A DNA stretch of 64,000 bases from Flavobacterium sp. SH_e (GCF_025717045.1 NZ_JAOVZN010000002.1:366030-430029); one strand, 5' to 3'. Numbered from the stretch's first letter, positions 1-9,717 are shown. Numbers and translations: made by a program. The notes: generated by a model not told the origin, from the sequence alone.

Positions 1-36
1 TTAATCTGTGTAAATTAATTTGGATGGATGCGCTTC

Positions 37-1866
37 TTAAGATTCGAAAGACTGCATCGTTACCAGTTTATTGTAAGTTCCGTTGAGTGCGATTAATTCT
101 TCGTGCGTTCCTTGTTCAACTATTTTTCCTTTTTGCATTACAACAATCACGTCTGCTTTTTGAATAGTAGAAAGACGGTGTGCAATTACGATTGAAGTTC
201 TGTTTTGCATCATGTTTTCAAGAGCAATCTGAACAAATTTTTCACTTTCTGTATCTAATGCTGAAGTTGCTTCGTCTAAAATCATAATCGGTGGATTTTT
301 CAATACGGCACGAGCGATTGATAAACGTTGTTTTTGACCTCCAGAAAGTTTGTTTCCGCTGTCTCCAATATTAGTATAGATTCCTTGCGGAAGATCTTTT
401 ACAAACTCATAAGCATTAGCAATTTTAAGGGCTTCGATAATTTCGTCATCAGTAGCGTCTAATTTTCCTAAAGCGATGTTTGCTTTAATCGTGTCATTAA
501 ATAAAATACTGTCTTGTGTTACCAATCCCATCAAACTACGAAGCGATTGTAAATTCATGTCTTTAATATTGATTCCGTCAATCGAAATAGAACCGTCATT
601 AACATCATAAAAACGAGTCAATAAATTGGCTATAGTACTTTTTCCGCTTCCAGATTGTCCAACAAGTGCAACAGTTTGTCCTTTTTTAATTTGAAGAGAA
701 AAGTCTTTAAGGACAGTTTCTTCTTCGTATTTAAAGTTCACATTTTGAACGCTGATATTGTTGTCAAAAGTTGTTTTCTCAATTGCATTTTCTTTAGAAA
801 CAATAGTGTTTTCTTGTTCTAAGATTTCGAGAACACGTTCTGCGGCGGCATTTCCTCTTTTTACTCCATAAGAAGCTTTAGAAATGGCTTTTGCAGGAGT
901 CAGAATGTTGTATGCTAATCCCATGTAAGCAATAAATGCTGCACCTTGTAAAGTTTTATCAATCAAAACCATTTGACCTCCATACCAAAGCAAAATAGCG
1001 ATTACAGTAATTCCCATAAATTCGCTGGCAGGGGAAGCCAAGTTTTGACGGTTTCCAATACTATTTGATAGAGTAAAAAAACGTTCTGTAGAGTTTCTAA
1101 AAACAGTATTGAAATAGTTTTCAGAATTGTAACCTTTCACAACTTTTAATCCGCCAATTGTTTCTTCAATTGTAGATAGAAATCTTCCTTGCTCTTCTTG
1201 AGCTTTGGTTGATTGTTTTTTAAGCTGTTTTCCAATCAATGAAATGATATATCCAGAAACTGGAATAAAAATGAAAACAAATAAAGTCAGCTTAGCGCTG
1301 ATGATAAGCATAGTGGTTATCGTAAAAATAATCGTTAACGGCTCTTTTACAATAAGCTCTAAAATAGCTAAAAATGAGTTTTGGACCTCATTTACGTCAG
1401 CAGAAATTCTAGAAATTACGTCTCCTTTTCTTTTTTCAGAATAAAAAGCCAAAGGAAGCTCTAGCGTTTTTTTATACAAGGCATTTCGCATATCTTTTAA
1501 AACACCATTTCTCAAGAAATTGATAAAAAACATTGCTAAATAATCGGCTAAGTTTTTTAGTAAGAAAATAGAAATGATGATGGCTACCATTACAGATAAA
1601 ACGTAACCTGGTTCATGGTTTTGCTGCGCAGTTGTAATATAATAGGCTAAATAGTCTTCGGCATATTCTTTAATTTTAAAAATACCTTGATAAACTGGCT
1701 CTATTTCGACTTTTTTTCCTTTTTCAAATAATACCTGAAGCATTGGAATTAAAGCAACAAACGAAAGTGTGCTGAAAAGCGCATACAAAATATTGAAAAA
1801 GATATTTAGGAATGCGTATTTTTTATACGGGTATATAAAAGGAACTATTTTTTTGAAATTACTCAT
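37..1866 (-). CDS. MsbA-like ABC exporter, fused permease and ATPase
   Basis: A half-size ABC exporter of 609 residues, the usual length for MsbA/multidrug-type proteins that work as homodimers in the inner membrane. The first ~330 residues carry the hydrophobic segments of a six-helix transmembrane domain. The C-terminal ATPase domain shows Walker A GQSGSGKS near residue 400, the signature LSGGQ near 508, Walker B MILDEATSALD directly after it, and the H-loop AHRLST. The family flips lipid A-core or other hydrophobic compounds; the substrate cannot be read from the sequence. The gene stands alone: a terminator and about 230 bp separate it from the mutase gene upstream on the same strand. Confidence 0.9.
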   Translation of the reverse strand: MSNFKKIVPFIYPYKKYAFLNIFFNILYALFSTLSFVALIPMLQVLFEKGKKVEIEPVYQGIFKIKEYAEDYLAYYITTAQQNHEPGYVLSVMVAIIISIFLLKNLADYLAMFFINFLRNGVLKDMRNALYKKTLELPLAFYSEKRKGDVISRISADVNEVQNSFLAILELIVKEPLTIIFTITTMLIISAKLTLFVFIFIPVSGYIISLIGKQLKKQSTKAQEEQGRFLSTIEETIGGLKVVKGYNSENYFNTVFRNSTERFFTLSNSIGNRQNLASPASEFMGITVIAILLWYGGQMVLIDKTLQGAAFIAYMGLAYNILTPAKAISKASYGVKRGNAAAERVLEILEQENTIVSKENAIEKTTFDNNISVQNVNFKYEEETVLKDFSLQIKKGQTVALVGQSGSGKSTIANLLTRFYDVNDGSISIDGINIKDMNLQSLRSLMGLVTQDSILFNDTIKANIALGKLDATDDEIIEALKIANAYEFVKDLPQGIYTNIGDSGNKLSGGQKQRLSIARAVLKNPPIMILDEATSALDTESEKFVQIALENMMQNRTSIVIAHRLSTIQKADVIVVMQKGKIVEQGTHEELIALNGTYNKLVTMQSFES

Positions 1867-1997
1867 TTATTTTTTTGATATTATTTTCTTTTAATGCGAT
1901 AGCGTTTCTCAGTATTGAAATTATTTGAGCACGCAATTTTTACTGCACAAAATTAATCCAATTGAGGTGTTTTCAATTTCTTTTTAGTTTTTTTTAT

Positions 1998-2041
1998 AAA
2001 AAAAACTCTGATTTACTTTCAAGATTGTAAATCAGAGTTCA
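1998..2041 (-). terminator. Rho-independent terminator after the phosphosugar mutase
   Basis: On the minus strand a 13-bp stem (AACTCTGATTTAC paired with GTAAATCAGAGTT) is followed by a run of T. It lies just past the stop codon of the mutase gene. Confidence 0.75.
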
Positions 2042-2098
2042 AAGATATCGAACTTGCTAATTTTGCGTACAATCTGCAAAATTGCATATATTCAGATT

Positions 2099-3826
2099 TT
2101 AATTCAATTGCATGTCTGCAATGATGTTTTGTATTTTTTTATCTAAGAATTTTTCTGCTTCATCAAAATCTGAAACCGATTCGATTTCAGCATTTACGCT
2201 GATATAGAATTTAATTTTTGGCTCAGTTCCACTTGGTCTTGCACAAATTTTAGAACCATCTTCTGTATAATAAATTAATACATTAGATTTCGGCATATCC
2301 ATTATTGATTCTTCGTTTGTCAATAAATTCAAAGCTGTAGATGATTGATAATCTTCGACCATAATCACTCTTTGTCCGTTGATTTCTTTCAGAGGATTTT
2401 CACGTAAGTTAACCATCATCTGATTGATTTCTTCTAAACCTTCCATTCCTTTTTTAGTTAAAGAAACTAAGAATTCTTTATAGAAACCGTTTTCAACATA
2501 AAGTTGTAAAAGCTCTTTGTAAACTGAACTACCTGTAGCTTTTGCCTGAGCAGCAACTTCGCATATTAATAAAGTAGCAGCAACTGCATCTTTATCTCTA
2601 ACTGCGTCTCCAACCATAAATCCGAAACTTTCTTCACCACCACCAATAAATTGAAGTTCAGGAAAATCTTTGATCATTTTAGCAATCCATTTGAATCCTG
2701 TTAAACCAACTTTGCATTCAACGCCATAGCTAGTTGCCAATTCCATGATCATTGGAGTCGATACAATTGTAGAACCTACGAATTGTTTACCATTAAGTTT
2801 TCCTGCTTTTTTCCATTGTTTCAAAAGGAAAGAAGTCATTAGAACCATAGTTTGGTTTCCGTTAAGTAAAATCATTTTACCGTCGTTATCACGAACAGCA
2901 ACACCTAAACGGTCGCAGTCAGGATCTGTTCCAACAACAATATCAGAATTTGTTTTGTCAGCTAAAGCTAAAGCCATTGTTAAAGCTTCTGGTTCTTCTG
3001 GATTTGGTGATTTTACAGTTGGGAAATCTCCATCAGGAACTGCTTGTTCTGGCACAATGTGAACGTTTTTATAACCAGCTTGCGCTAAAACGTCTGGAAC
3101 AGATTTAATAGAAGTTCCGTGCAATGAAGTGAAAACAATATGAAGATTGTCTTTTGCTTCAGCAGGAGTATTGAAACTTGCGTTTTCGATTGATGATTTT
3201 ATAAAAGCTTTATCAATTTCAGTGTCGATATACTGAATTAAACTTTCGTTTGCGTTGAATTTGATTTTGTCATAGCTTAAAGCTTCAATTACATTGACAA
3301 TTTCTTTGTCTTGCGGAGGAACAATTTGTCCGCCATCTTGCCAATATACTTTGTAGCCATTATATTCTGGCGGATTATGAGAAGCTGTTAAAACAATTCC
3401 GCATTGACATTTTAAATATTTAAGAGCAAAAGATAATTCTGGTGTTGGTCTTAAATCAGAAAACAAATAAACTTGAATACCATTTGCAGAGAAAACATCA
3501 GCTACCACTTTTGCTAAAGTGTTACTGTTATGACGGCAATCGTAAGCAATAACTACTTTTAAAGGTTCATTTGGAAAAACTTCATGCAGATAATCAGATA
3601 ATCCTTGAGTGTTTTTTCCAAGTGTGTATTTGTTAATTCGGTTGTTTCCAACTCCCATAACACCTCTCATACCTCCAGTACCAAATTCTAAGTTTTTGTA
3701 GAAACTTTCTTCAAGTTCTTTTGGAGAAGTTGTCATTAATTCTTTAACTGCAGCCTGCGTTTCTTGATCGAAAGTTGGTGTCAGCCATTCGTTTACAGCG
3801 CTTAAAATATTAGGTGCTATGTTCAT
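2099..3826 (-). CDS. Phosphoglucomutase/phosphomannomutase family protein
   Basis: Alpha-D-phosphohexomutase of 575 residues, the length of the long PGM2/PMM-type enzymes. It interconverts sugar 1-phosphate and 6-phosphate through a phosphoserine. The catalytic serine is S149 in TASHNPPEYNGYKVYW. The metal-binding loop is TDPDCDRLG, the sugar-binding loop GGEESFGF, and the C-terminal phosphate-binding loop ARPSGTEPKIKFY, so all four signature loops are present. It probably supplies glucose 1-phosphate or mannose 1-phosphate for glycan synthesis, which fits the glycosyltransferase gene about 85 bp upstream on the same strand. Glucose versus mannose preference cannot be decided here. Confidence 0.93.
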   Translation of the reverse strand: MNIAPNILSAVNEWLTPTFDQETQAAVKELMTTSPKELEESFYKNLEFGTGGMRGVMGVGNNRINKYTLGKNTQGLSDYLHEVFPNEPLKVVIAYDCRHNSNTLAKVVADVFSANGIQVYLFSDLRPTPELSFALKYLKCQCGIVLTASHNPPEYNGYKVYWQDGGQIVPPQDKEIVNVIEALSYDKIKFNANESLIQYIDTEIDKAFIKSSIENASFNTPAEAKDNLHIVFTSLHGTSIKSVPDVLAQAGYKNVHIVPEQAVPDGDFPTVKSPNPEEPEALTMALALADKTNSDIVVGTDPDCDRLGVAVRDNDGKMILLNGNQTMVLMTSFLLKQWKKAGKLNGKQFVGSTIVSTPMIMELATSYGVECKVGLTGFKWIAKMIKDFPELQFIGGGEESFGFMVGDAVRDKDAVAATLLICEVAAQAKATGSSVYKELLQLYVENGFYKEFLVSLTKKGMEGLEEINQMMVNLRENPLKEINGQRVIMVEDYQSSTALNLLTNEESIMDMPKSNVLIYYTEDGSKICARPSGTEPKIKFYISVNAEIESVSDFDEAEKFLDKKIQNIIADMQLN

Positions 3827-3911
3827 GTGTACTATTTTTTATGTTTTAATAAAGATAGTTTTTCAGTAAAAGTTAATTTGACTCAAAAAGATTTTTTTTT
3901 CCTGATTGGTG

Positions 3912-4868
3912 TCAAAAATTTACTTCGCGTGCTACTTTATATCGTTCTTCATTGTTTTTGGTTCTTAAAATAATTTCTCCTAAAAATCCAGCCAAGAAAA
4001 GCTGAGTTCCTAAGATCATTGTTGTTAGTGCAATATAAAACCAAGGGTTATTGGTGACCAAACTATATTTCATACCATTATACATATGATACAGTTTTGA
4101 CACCCCAATATATCCAGCCGATAAAAAACCGATGATAAACATTATTGAACCAATAAAACCAAATAAGTGCATCGGTCTTTTTCCAAATCTTGATAAAAAC
4201 CAAATGGTAATTAAATCCAGAAAACCGTTTATAAAACGCTCCATTCCGAATTTAGTTTCACCATATTTTCTAGCTTGGTGAATGACTACTTTTTCGCCAA
4301 TTTTTCCAAATCCAGCATTTTTCGCCAAAACAGGAATATATCGGTGCATTTCACCAGAAACTTCGATGTTTTTAACTACGACATTTTTGTAAGCTTTTAA
4401 TCCGCAGTTAAAATCATTTAATTCAACGCCCGAAGTTTTTCTAGCCGCCCAGTTAAATAATTTTGAAGGAAGATTTTTAGCTACAACAGAATCGTAACGT
4501 TTCTTTTTCCAGCCAGAAACCAAATCATATTTTTGAGCTGTAATCATTTCATACAATTCAGGGATTTCATCTGGGCTGTCTTGTAAATCAGCATCCATTG
4601 TGATAATAACATCACCTTTTGCTTTTGCAAAACCAGCATGCAAAGCCTGAGATTTACCAAAGTTTTTCATGAAACGAATGCCTTTTACATTCGGATTTTC
4701 ATTAGAAAAACCTTCAATAATTTGCCAAGAACTATCTGTACTACCATCATCTACAAAAATGATTTCATAAGAGTAATTATTAGATTGCATCACTTTAATG
4801 ATCCAAGCATAGAGTTCTTTAAGTGATTCCTCCTCGTTTAGAAGCGGTATAAGTATAGATAAATTCAT
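3912..4868 (-). CDS. Family 2 glycosyltransferase with C-terminal membrane anchor (DPM1/GtrB type)
   Basis: A GT-A fold glycosyltransferase of 318 residues. The N-terminus LSILIPLLNEEESL and the metal-binding MDADLQDSPDE are typical of GT2 enzymes that move a sugar from a nucleotide donor to polyprenyl phosphate. Two hydrophobic segments near residues 235-260 and 275-300 anchor the C-terminus in the inner membrane, as in GtrB and ArnC. Eight bases separate it from the DUF4199 gene upstream on the same strand, so the two are probably co-transcribed. The sugar and the final glycan are unknown. Confidence 0.9.
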   Translation of the reverse strand: MNLSILIPLLNEEESLKELYAWIIKVMQSNNYSYEIIFVDDGSTDSSWQIIEGFSNENPNVKGIRFMKNFGKSQALHAGFAKAKGDVIITMDADLQDSPDEIPELYEMITAQKYDLVSGWKKKRYDSVVAKNLPSKLFNWAARKTSGVELNDFNCGLKAYKNVVVKNIEVSGEMHRYIPVLAKNAGFGKIGEKVVIHQARKYGETKFGMERFINGFLDLITIWFLSRFGKRPMHLFGFIGSIMFIIGFLSAGYIGVSKLYHMYNGMKYSLVTNNPWFYIALTTMILGTQLFLAGFLGEIILRTKNNEERYKVAREVNF

Positions 4869-4876
4869 TTATAGTT

Positions 4877-5407
4877 TTATTCTTGTGTAGATTTGCTTTT
4901 GAAAAATGCTGCGAAAATTAATCCAAAAATGGCACTAATTACGATTGCAAAAATAGATCCTTTTAATAATTCGAATGTAGAATAAGGACTGCTTTCTTTC
5001 ATCTTAGCAACAGCTTCATTAATTGCTGAGGCTGGTGTGCCAAATTTCTGCATCATACCAACAGTATATTTGATCATAATTTCGTTCAAAGTCTCCTTTG
5101 CGCCTGGATCAATTACATTAAAAAGTACAATGTTAAAAGTTGTAGATATTAAAATACCAATTACTGCAGCTATAAAATAAGTAGTAAAAGCATCTTTAAA
5201 AGGAAAAACGCCATTTAATTCTTTCTTGGTTTTAGAAAGTAAAATGATGCTAATTGTAATACTTATTACAATTCCTAGTATTCCCATCCACCAAGCTGTA
5301 AATAAGTTTAAATCAATAGCATAGATTGTAGCGGTAACCAAAGCAGATGCAATTCCGATCATTACACCGTATGTAACTCCATTCTTTTTTATAACTTCAT
5401 TAATCAT
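4877..5407 (-). CDS. DUF4199 family membrane protein
   Basis: A small integral membrane protein of 176 residues with four hydrophobic segments (about residues 12-32, 38-58, 78-102 and 145-170). The pattern and the segment FPFKDAFTTYFIAAVIGILIS match the DUF4199 proteins common in Bacteroidota, often found beside a GT2 glycosyltransferase as here. The function is unknown. It starts the minus-strand pair with the glycosyltransferase, and its start lies about 100 bp from the divergent L31 promoter. Confidence 0.8.
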   Translation of the reverse strand: MINEVIKKNGVTYGVMIGIASALVTATIYAIDLNLFTAWWMGILGIVISITISIILLSKTKKELNGVFPFKDAFTTYFIAAVIGILISTTFNIVLFNVIDPGAKETLNEIMIKYTVGMMQKFGTPASAINEAVAKMKESSPYSTFELLKGSIFAIVISAIFGLIFAAFFKSKSTQE

Positions 5408-5509
5408 ATTTCTATATGTTTAAAATTAATCCACAAATATAGTAATTCCCACTATAATCGGATATAAAAAAAGCTTTTCGAAATAAACTAAAAAAAAGTG
5501 AGCTAAGTA

Positions 5510-5539
5510 TTTGTTTATTAAAAAAGAATTGTAAATTTG
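5510..5539 (+). promoter_or_regulatory. Bacteroidota-type promoter for L31
   Basis: TTTG at 5510-5513, an 18-bp spacer, then TAAATTTG at 5532-5539. This is a textbook match to the -33/-7 pattern of Flavobacterium housekeeping promoters. Transcription would start about 110 bases before the L31 start codon, leaving a long leader. Confidence 0.7.
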
Positions 5540-5657
5540 CACACTCAAAAATAATTAAATTTTTAAACAAAAAAAGAGTAGAGTTGTTTACACCTTTTTC
5601 TAACCATGAGAAAGCTTCAAAATAAAAATGCTCTAAAAACAATAAATAAAAGAAAAG

Positions 5658-5912
5658 ATGAAAAAAGGAATTCACCCAGAAAATTACAGATTAGTTGCAT
5701 TTAAAGACATGTCTAATGATGACGTTTTTATCACTAAATCTACTGCAGATACAAAAGAAACAATTGAAGTTGACGGAGTTGAGTATCCAGTTGTAAAAAT
5801 GGAGATTTCTAGAACATCTCACCCTTTTTATACTGGTAAATCTAAACTTATCGATACTGCAGGACGTATTGATAAATTCAAAACTAAATATGCAAAACAC
5901 GCTAAAAAATAA
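5658..5912 (+). CDS. rpmE2: Type B 50S ribosomal protein L31
   Basis: An 84-residue protein beginning [20 protein letters not shown], a clear type B L31. It bridges the two ribosomal subunits. It contains no cysteine at all, so it is the zinc-independent form. Internal residues [25 protein letters not shown] cover the conserved core, and the tail [12 protein letters not shown] is basic. The gene stands alone with its own promoter and terminator. An ATG-initiated frame with no competing start nearby makes the call firm. Confidence 0.97.
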
Positions 5913-5932
5913 TAGCTGTTTTTCTTTAAGTA

Positions 5933-5963
5933 CAAAAGCCTTCCGCTCTGGGAGGCTTTTTTT
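5933..5963 (+). terminator. Terminator after L31
   Basis: AAAAGCCTTCC, a short loop, then GGGAGGCTTTTTTT: a G+C-rich stem followed by a T run, 20 bases past the L31 stop. Confidence 0.85.
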
Positions 5964-6070
5964 ATGCGTTAAATTATGCTTATCATTAAAATGGCATTTT
6001 ATGAAACCAGATAAATATTTGTAACTTTGGGGCAGGTAACCAAACTAATTTTTAATAAACTCAATTATTT

Positions 6071-7246
6071 ATGAACTACATTCTTTTCGACGGCCCCGTT
6101 CGGAATGCTTTATTACCTTTTACTTTTACGAGACCAGTTGCAGATATTCTAGTTGGAATTATGACGATTCGCCAGAAATGGGAAAAATATCTTGGATCTA
6201 CAATTACCACTATTACAGAGGAATATTTGTCTGAAAAATTCCCAATGGTTGAAATGGAAGAAAACGTAATGATCAATGCAGCATATTTGCCAAATGATAC
6301 TCTTGCTGAGATGGTTTCTAATTTAACAGAAAATCAGGCGATTTTTAAAGGTGAAGATGTAATCGCATTTTTTACAAATGAAAACCAAGAAGAAGTCGAT
6401 TTTGATTCTTACGAAATTATTCCATACAATGAAGATTGTATAACTATTGAGCATACTTGGGATATTTTCTCTAAAAATGATGCAGCAATTCGCCAAGATT
6501 TTAAATATCTGACGGAAGACCGCACGTCGCAGCCTATTCCTAAAAGCGTAAATGTAATTTCGCCAGAAAATATTTTTATCGAAGAAGGGGCAAAATTAGA
6601 GTTTGTAACTCTAAATGCTTCAACAGGTCCTATATATATAGGTAAGAATACTGAAATTATGGAAGGAACTGTAATTCGCGGACCATTTGCTTTATGCGAA
6701 AATGCTATGGTGAAAATGTCTGCCAAAGTTTATGGTGCAACAACAGTTGGGCCAGGATCTAGAATAGGAGGCGAGGTTAAAAACTCAGTTCTTTTTGCTA
6801 ATTCAAACAAAGGTCATGAAGGATTTTTGGGTGATTCTGTTTTAGGAGAATGGTGTAATATTGGAGCAGATTCAAACAATTCTAATCTGAAAAACAATTA
6901 CGAAGAGGTGAAATTATGGAGCTACGAAACGGAGGGTTTTGCAAAAACAGGACTTCAGTTTTGTGGTTTAATGATGGGAGACCACAGTAAATGCGGAATC
7001 AATACAATGTTTAATACAGGAACAGTTGTTGGTGTAAGTGCAAATATTTTTGGAAGCGGATTTCCTCGCAACTTTGTTCCTAGTTTTTCTTGGGGCGGCG
7101 CGGCTGGATTTACAACTTATGTAACTAAAAAAGCGTTTGAAACTGCAAGATTAGTGATGAGCCGAAGAAATATAGAGTTCGACGCAACTGAAGCTGCAAT
7201 TATGGAACACATTTTTGAAGAAACTAAAAAATGGAGAAAGGACTAA
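6071..7246 (+). CDS. GlmU-family sugar nucleotidyltransferase / left-handed beta-helix protein
   Basis: A 391-residue protein of the Bacteroidota GlmU-like group. The N-terminus NYILFDGPVRNALLPFTFTRPVADILVG carries a divergent nucleotidyltransferase-like region. From about residue 180 hexapeptide repeats (IYIGKNTEIMEGTVIRGPFALCENAMVKMSAKVYG and onwards) form a left-handed beta helix as in acyltransferases. The family is thought to act in UDP-GlcNAc or related nucleotide-sugar formation, but the usual GlmU pyrophosphorylase signature is not obvious, so the activity is uncertain. A possible TAACTTTG -7 box lies at 6022-6029. A strong hairpin follows the gene. Confidence 0.85.
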   Translation: MNYILFDGPVRNALLPFTFTRPVADILVGIMTIRQKWEKYLGSTITTITEEYLSEKFPMVEMEENVMINAAYLPNDTLAEMVSNLTENQAIFKGEDVIAFFTNENQEEVDFDSYEIIPYNEDCITIEHTWDIFSKNDAAIRQDFKYLTEDRTSQPIPKSVNVISPENIFIEEGAKLEFVTLNASTGPIYIGKNTEIMEGTVIRGPFALCENAMVKMSAKVYGATTVGPGSRIGGEVKNSVLFANSNKGHEGFLGDSVLGEWCNIGADSNNSNLKNNYEEVKLWSYETEGFAKTGLQFCGLMMGDHSKCGINTMFNTGTVVGVSANIFGSGFPRNFVPSFSWGGAAGFTTYVTKKAFETARLVMSRRNIEFDATEAAIMEHIFEETKKWRKD

Positions 7247-7281
7247 TTAGATAATTAGTCAATTTGAAAATTAGATAATTT

Positions 7282-7321
7282 TTTGCAAACCCGACAGGTT
7301 CTAAAAACCTGTCGGGTTTGT
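7282..7321 (+). terminator. Hairpin terminator after the GlmU-like gene
   Basis: AAACCCGACAGGTT, four-base loop, AACCTGTCGGGTTTG: a 14-bp perfect stem. A weak T stretch follows. It may serve both this gene and the convergent PepSY-like gene. Confidence 0.7.
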
Positions 7322-7371
7322 TATTTTAAGGTTTTAGAGAATTTTCTAATTGACACATTTTCTAATTCAAC

Positions 7372-7815
7372 TTATTTGTCAATCTTGATAAAATCTCCTT
7401 TCATATTGAATTTTAATTCTAAACCATTGGTTAGTTTTGTTTCATAACCAGAAGATTCAATTTCTATTTTGGTTACGTCTTCTTTAGGAAAATTTTCTTT
7501 TATATAAGAAGCAATTTTTTTTGGAACAATAGATTTTGGGACTTTGCCAGTTTTGGCGTCCACTTCTTTCCAATTTCCTTTTTTGTCAAATTCAATTTCG
7601 ATTTTATTATCAAACTGAACTTTGTATTCTGTAGAAAGAATTTCTTTGTCTTCTAAGATATAGCTCGGTTTTTTAGATCCAAAATGAGTTTTTAAGAATG
7701 TTTGTGCGTTTGCTGGAAGCGCTTCTTTTTTTATTACAGTTTTTTGAGCATTCACAGAAAGTCCAAATAGTAATCCTGCGATTAAGTAAACGGTTAGTTT
7801 TAATTTCGCTTTCAT
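7372..7815 (-). CDS. Secreted PepSY-like domain protein
   Basis: A 147-residue exported protein. A signal peptide (KLKLTVYLIAGLLFGLSVNAQ) is followed by two copies of a PepSY-like unit: roughly residues 33-85 (LPANAQTFLKTHFGSKKPSYI...EIEFDKKGNWKEVD) and 92-147 (VPKKIASYIKENFPKEDVTKIEIE...LELKFNMKGDFIKID). This is the pattern of the Bacteroidota periplasmic PepSY-like/BLIP-like family. The role is unknown; the fold is linked to peptidase inhibition or binding. It is a single-gene unit, convergent with the GlmU-like gene. Confidence 0.8.
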   Translation of the reverse strand: MKAKLKLTVYLIAGLLFGLSVNAQKTVIKKEALPANAQTFLKTHFGSKKPSYILEDKEILSTEYKVQFDNKIEIEFDKKGNWKEVDAKTGKVPKSIVPKKIASYIKENFPKEDVTKIEIESSGYETKLTNGLELKFNMKGDFIKIDK

Positions 7816-7966
7816 ATTTTGCTGATTTTTAAATTCTTATACAATATAAGATTAAAATTTTGAAATTGAATAAAATCTGTCAGGTTTCATTTTCTGCGGG
7901 TTTGAATAATTATCTAATTGTCACATTTTCAAATTAACAGATTCTCAAAATTATCTAATTATCAAA

Positions 7967-7997
7967 TTGGCACATTATCTAATTAAATCTATCTTTG
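7967..7997 (+). promoter_or_regulatory. Candidate promoter for the ABC-F gene
   Basis: TTG at 7967 and TATCTTTG at 7990-7997, about 20 bp apart, 66 bases before the start codon. The surrounding sequence contains repeated TTATCTAATT motifs, so only the -7 box is persuasive. Confidence 0.45.
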
Positions 7998-8062
7998 CAG
8001 CACGAAAAAAAAATGGGTAGTCAAATAAACGATTAACCGATTAAACAAATTAACAAAGACAA

Positions 8063-9697
8063 ATGATTACAGTTAACGATATTTCGGTTCAGTTTGGTGG
8101 AACTACACTTTTTAGCGATGTTTCTTTTGCTATTAATGAAAATGATAAAATTGCCCTTATGGGTAAAAATGGTGCGGGAAAATCGACACTTTTAAAAATA
8201 ATTGCTGGTGTAAACAAACCTTCAACTGGAAGTATTTCTGCTCCAAAAGAAGCTGTAATCGCTTATTTGCCACAGCATTTACTTACTGAAGATGGTGCGA
8301 CGGTTATGGAAGAAGCATCAAAAGCGTTCAGTGAGATTTTTACAATGAAAGCTGAAATCGACGAAATCAATGAGCAATTGACAGTTCGTACAGATTATGA
8401 AAGTGACGAATACATGAAATTGATCGAAAGAGTATCTGACTTAAGTGAGAAATTTTATGCGATCGAAGAAGTAAATTACGAAGCTGAAGTTGAGAAAATA
8501 TTAGTTGGTTTAGGTTTTGAACGTGAAGATTTTGGACGCCAGACTTCTGAATTTTCAGGAGGATGGAGAATGCGTATCGAATTGGCTAAAATTCTTTTAA
8601 GAAAGCCAGATTTGATTTTGCTTGATGAGCCTACCAACCACATGGATATCGAAAGTATTCAATGGTTAGAAGAGTTCTTATTGAATCAGGCTAAAGCTGT
8701 TGTGGTAATCTCGCACGATAGAGCGTTTGTAGATAACATTACAAACAGAACTATCGAAGTTACGATGGGAAGAATTTACGATTATAAAGCAAAATATTCT
8801 CATTACTTAGAATTAAGAAAAGATCGTAGAATTCATCAGCAAAAAGCATACGATGAGCAGCAAAAAATGATTGCAGAAAATCGTGCTTTTATTGAGCGTT
8901 TCAAAGGAACGTTTTCTAAAACAGATGCGGTTCAGTCTCGTGTGAAAATGTTAGAAAAATTAGAGATTGTTCAGGTTGATGAAGTAGATACTTCGGCATT
9001 GCGACTAAAATTTCCACCTGCGGCACGTTCTGGTCAATATCCTGTTATTGTAAAAGAAATGTCTAAAGCGTACGGAGATCATGTTGTATTTAAAGATGCA
9101 AATATTGTAATTGAGCGTGGACAGAAAGTGGCTTTTGTTGGGAAAAATGGTGAAGGAAAATCGACAATGATTAAAGCGATTATGAAAGAAATCGGCGTTG
9201 ATTCTGGAAGTGTAGAAATTGGTCATAATGCTCAGATTGGATATTTTGCTCAAAATCAAGCTGCTTTATTAGATGAAAATGCTACAATTTTTGAAACTAT
9301 TGATAGTATTGCGGTTGGAGACATTAGAACTCAAATCAAAAATATCTTAGGAGCATTCATGTTCCAAGGGGATGATATTACGAAGAAAGTAAAAGTGCTT
9401 TCAGGAGGAGAGAAAACACGTTTGGCAATGATCAAATTATTGTTGGAGCCAGTTAACTTATTAATTCTGGATGAGCCTTCGAATCACTTGGATATGAAAA
9501 CTAAAGATATTATTAAAGATGCTCTTCGTGATTTTGACGGAACTTTAATTCTAGTTTCTCACGACCGTGATTTTCTTGATGGTTTAGCAACTAAAGTTTT
9601 TGAATTCGGAAATAAAAGAGTAAAAGAACATTTTGAAGATGTGGCAGGTTTCTTGGCACATAAGAAAATGGATTCTATGAGAGAGATAGAGAAATAA
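8063..9697 (+). CDS. ABC-F family ATPase (Uup/EttA-like)
   Basis: A 544-residue protein with two ABC ATPase domains and no membrane segment, the hallmark of ABC-F ribosome-associated factors. Walker A motifs are GKNGAGKST near residue 35 and GKNGEGKST near 360. Signatures are FSGGWRMR and LSGGEKTR. Walker B motifs are LILLDEPTNHMD and LLILDEPSNHLD. The charged linker between the domains (about residues 240-320) is the part that reaches into the ribosomal E site in this family. It probably helps translation or stalled ribosomes. Which ABC-F subgroup it belongs to cannot be fixed by eye. Confidence 0.92.
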   Translation: MITVNDISVQFGGTTLFSDVSFAINENDKIALMGKNGAGKSTLLKIIAGVNKPSTGSISAPKEAVIAYLPQHLLTEDGATVMEEASKAFSEIFTMKAEIDEINEQLTVRTDYESDEYMKLIERVSDLSEKFYAIEEVNYEAEVEKILVGLGFEREDFGRQTSEFSGGWRMRIELAKILLRKPDLILLDEPTNHMDIESIQWLEEFLLNQAKAVVVISHDRAFVDNITNRTIEVTMGRIYDYKAKYSHYLELRKDRRIHQQKAYDEQQKMIAENRAFIERFKGTFSKTDAVQSRVKMLEKLEIVQVDEVDTSALRLKFPPAARSGQYPVIVKEMSKAYGDHVVFKDANIVIERGQKVAFVGKNGEGKSTMIKAIMKEIGVDSGSVEIGHNAQIGYFAQNQAALLDENATIFETIDSIAVGDIRTQIKNILGAFMFQGDDITKKVKVLSGGEKTRLAMIKLLLEPVNLLILDEPSNHLDMKTKDIIKDALRDFDGTLILVSHDRDFLDGLATKVFEFGNKRVKEHFEDVAGFLAHKKMDSMREIEK

Positions 9698-9717
9698 TAT
9701 TTCAATTATAAATTAAA

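Noticed and set aside
5412..5675. 87-codon minus-strand frame across the L31 promoter
   Set aside because: It covers the promoter and leader of L31, has a Phe/Leu-rich composition caused by A-rich DNA on the other strand, and shows no family features.
7911..7990. Repeated TTATCTAATT motifs before the ABC-F gene as operator sites
   Set aside because: The same A+T-rich motif occurs in other gaps (7250-7280, 35443-35480), so it is more likely a simple intergenic repeat.
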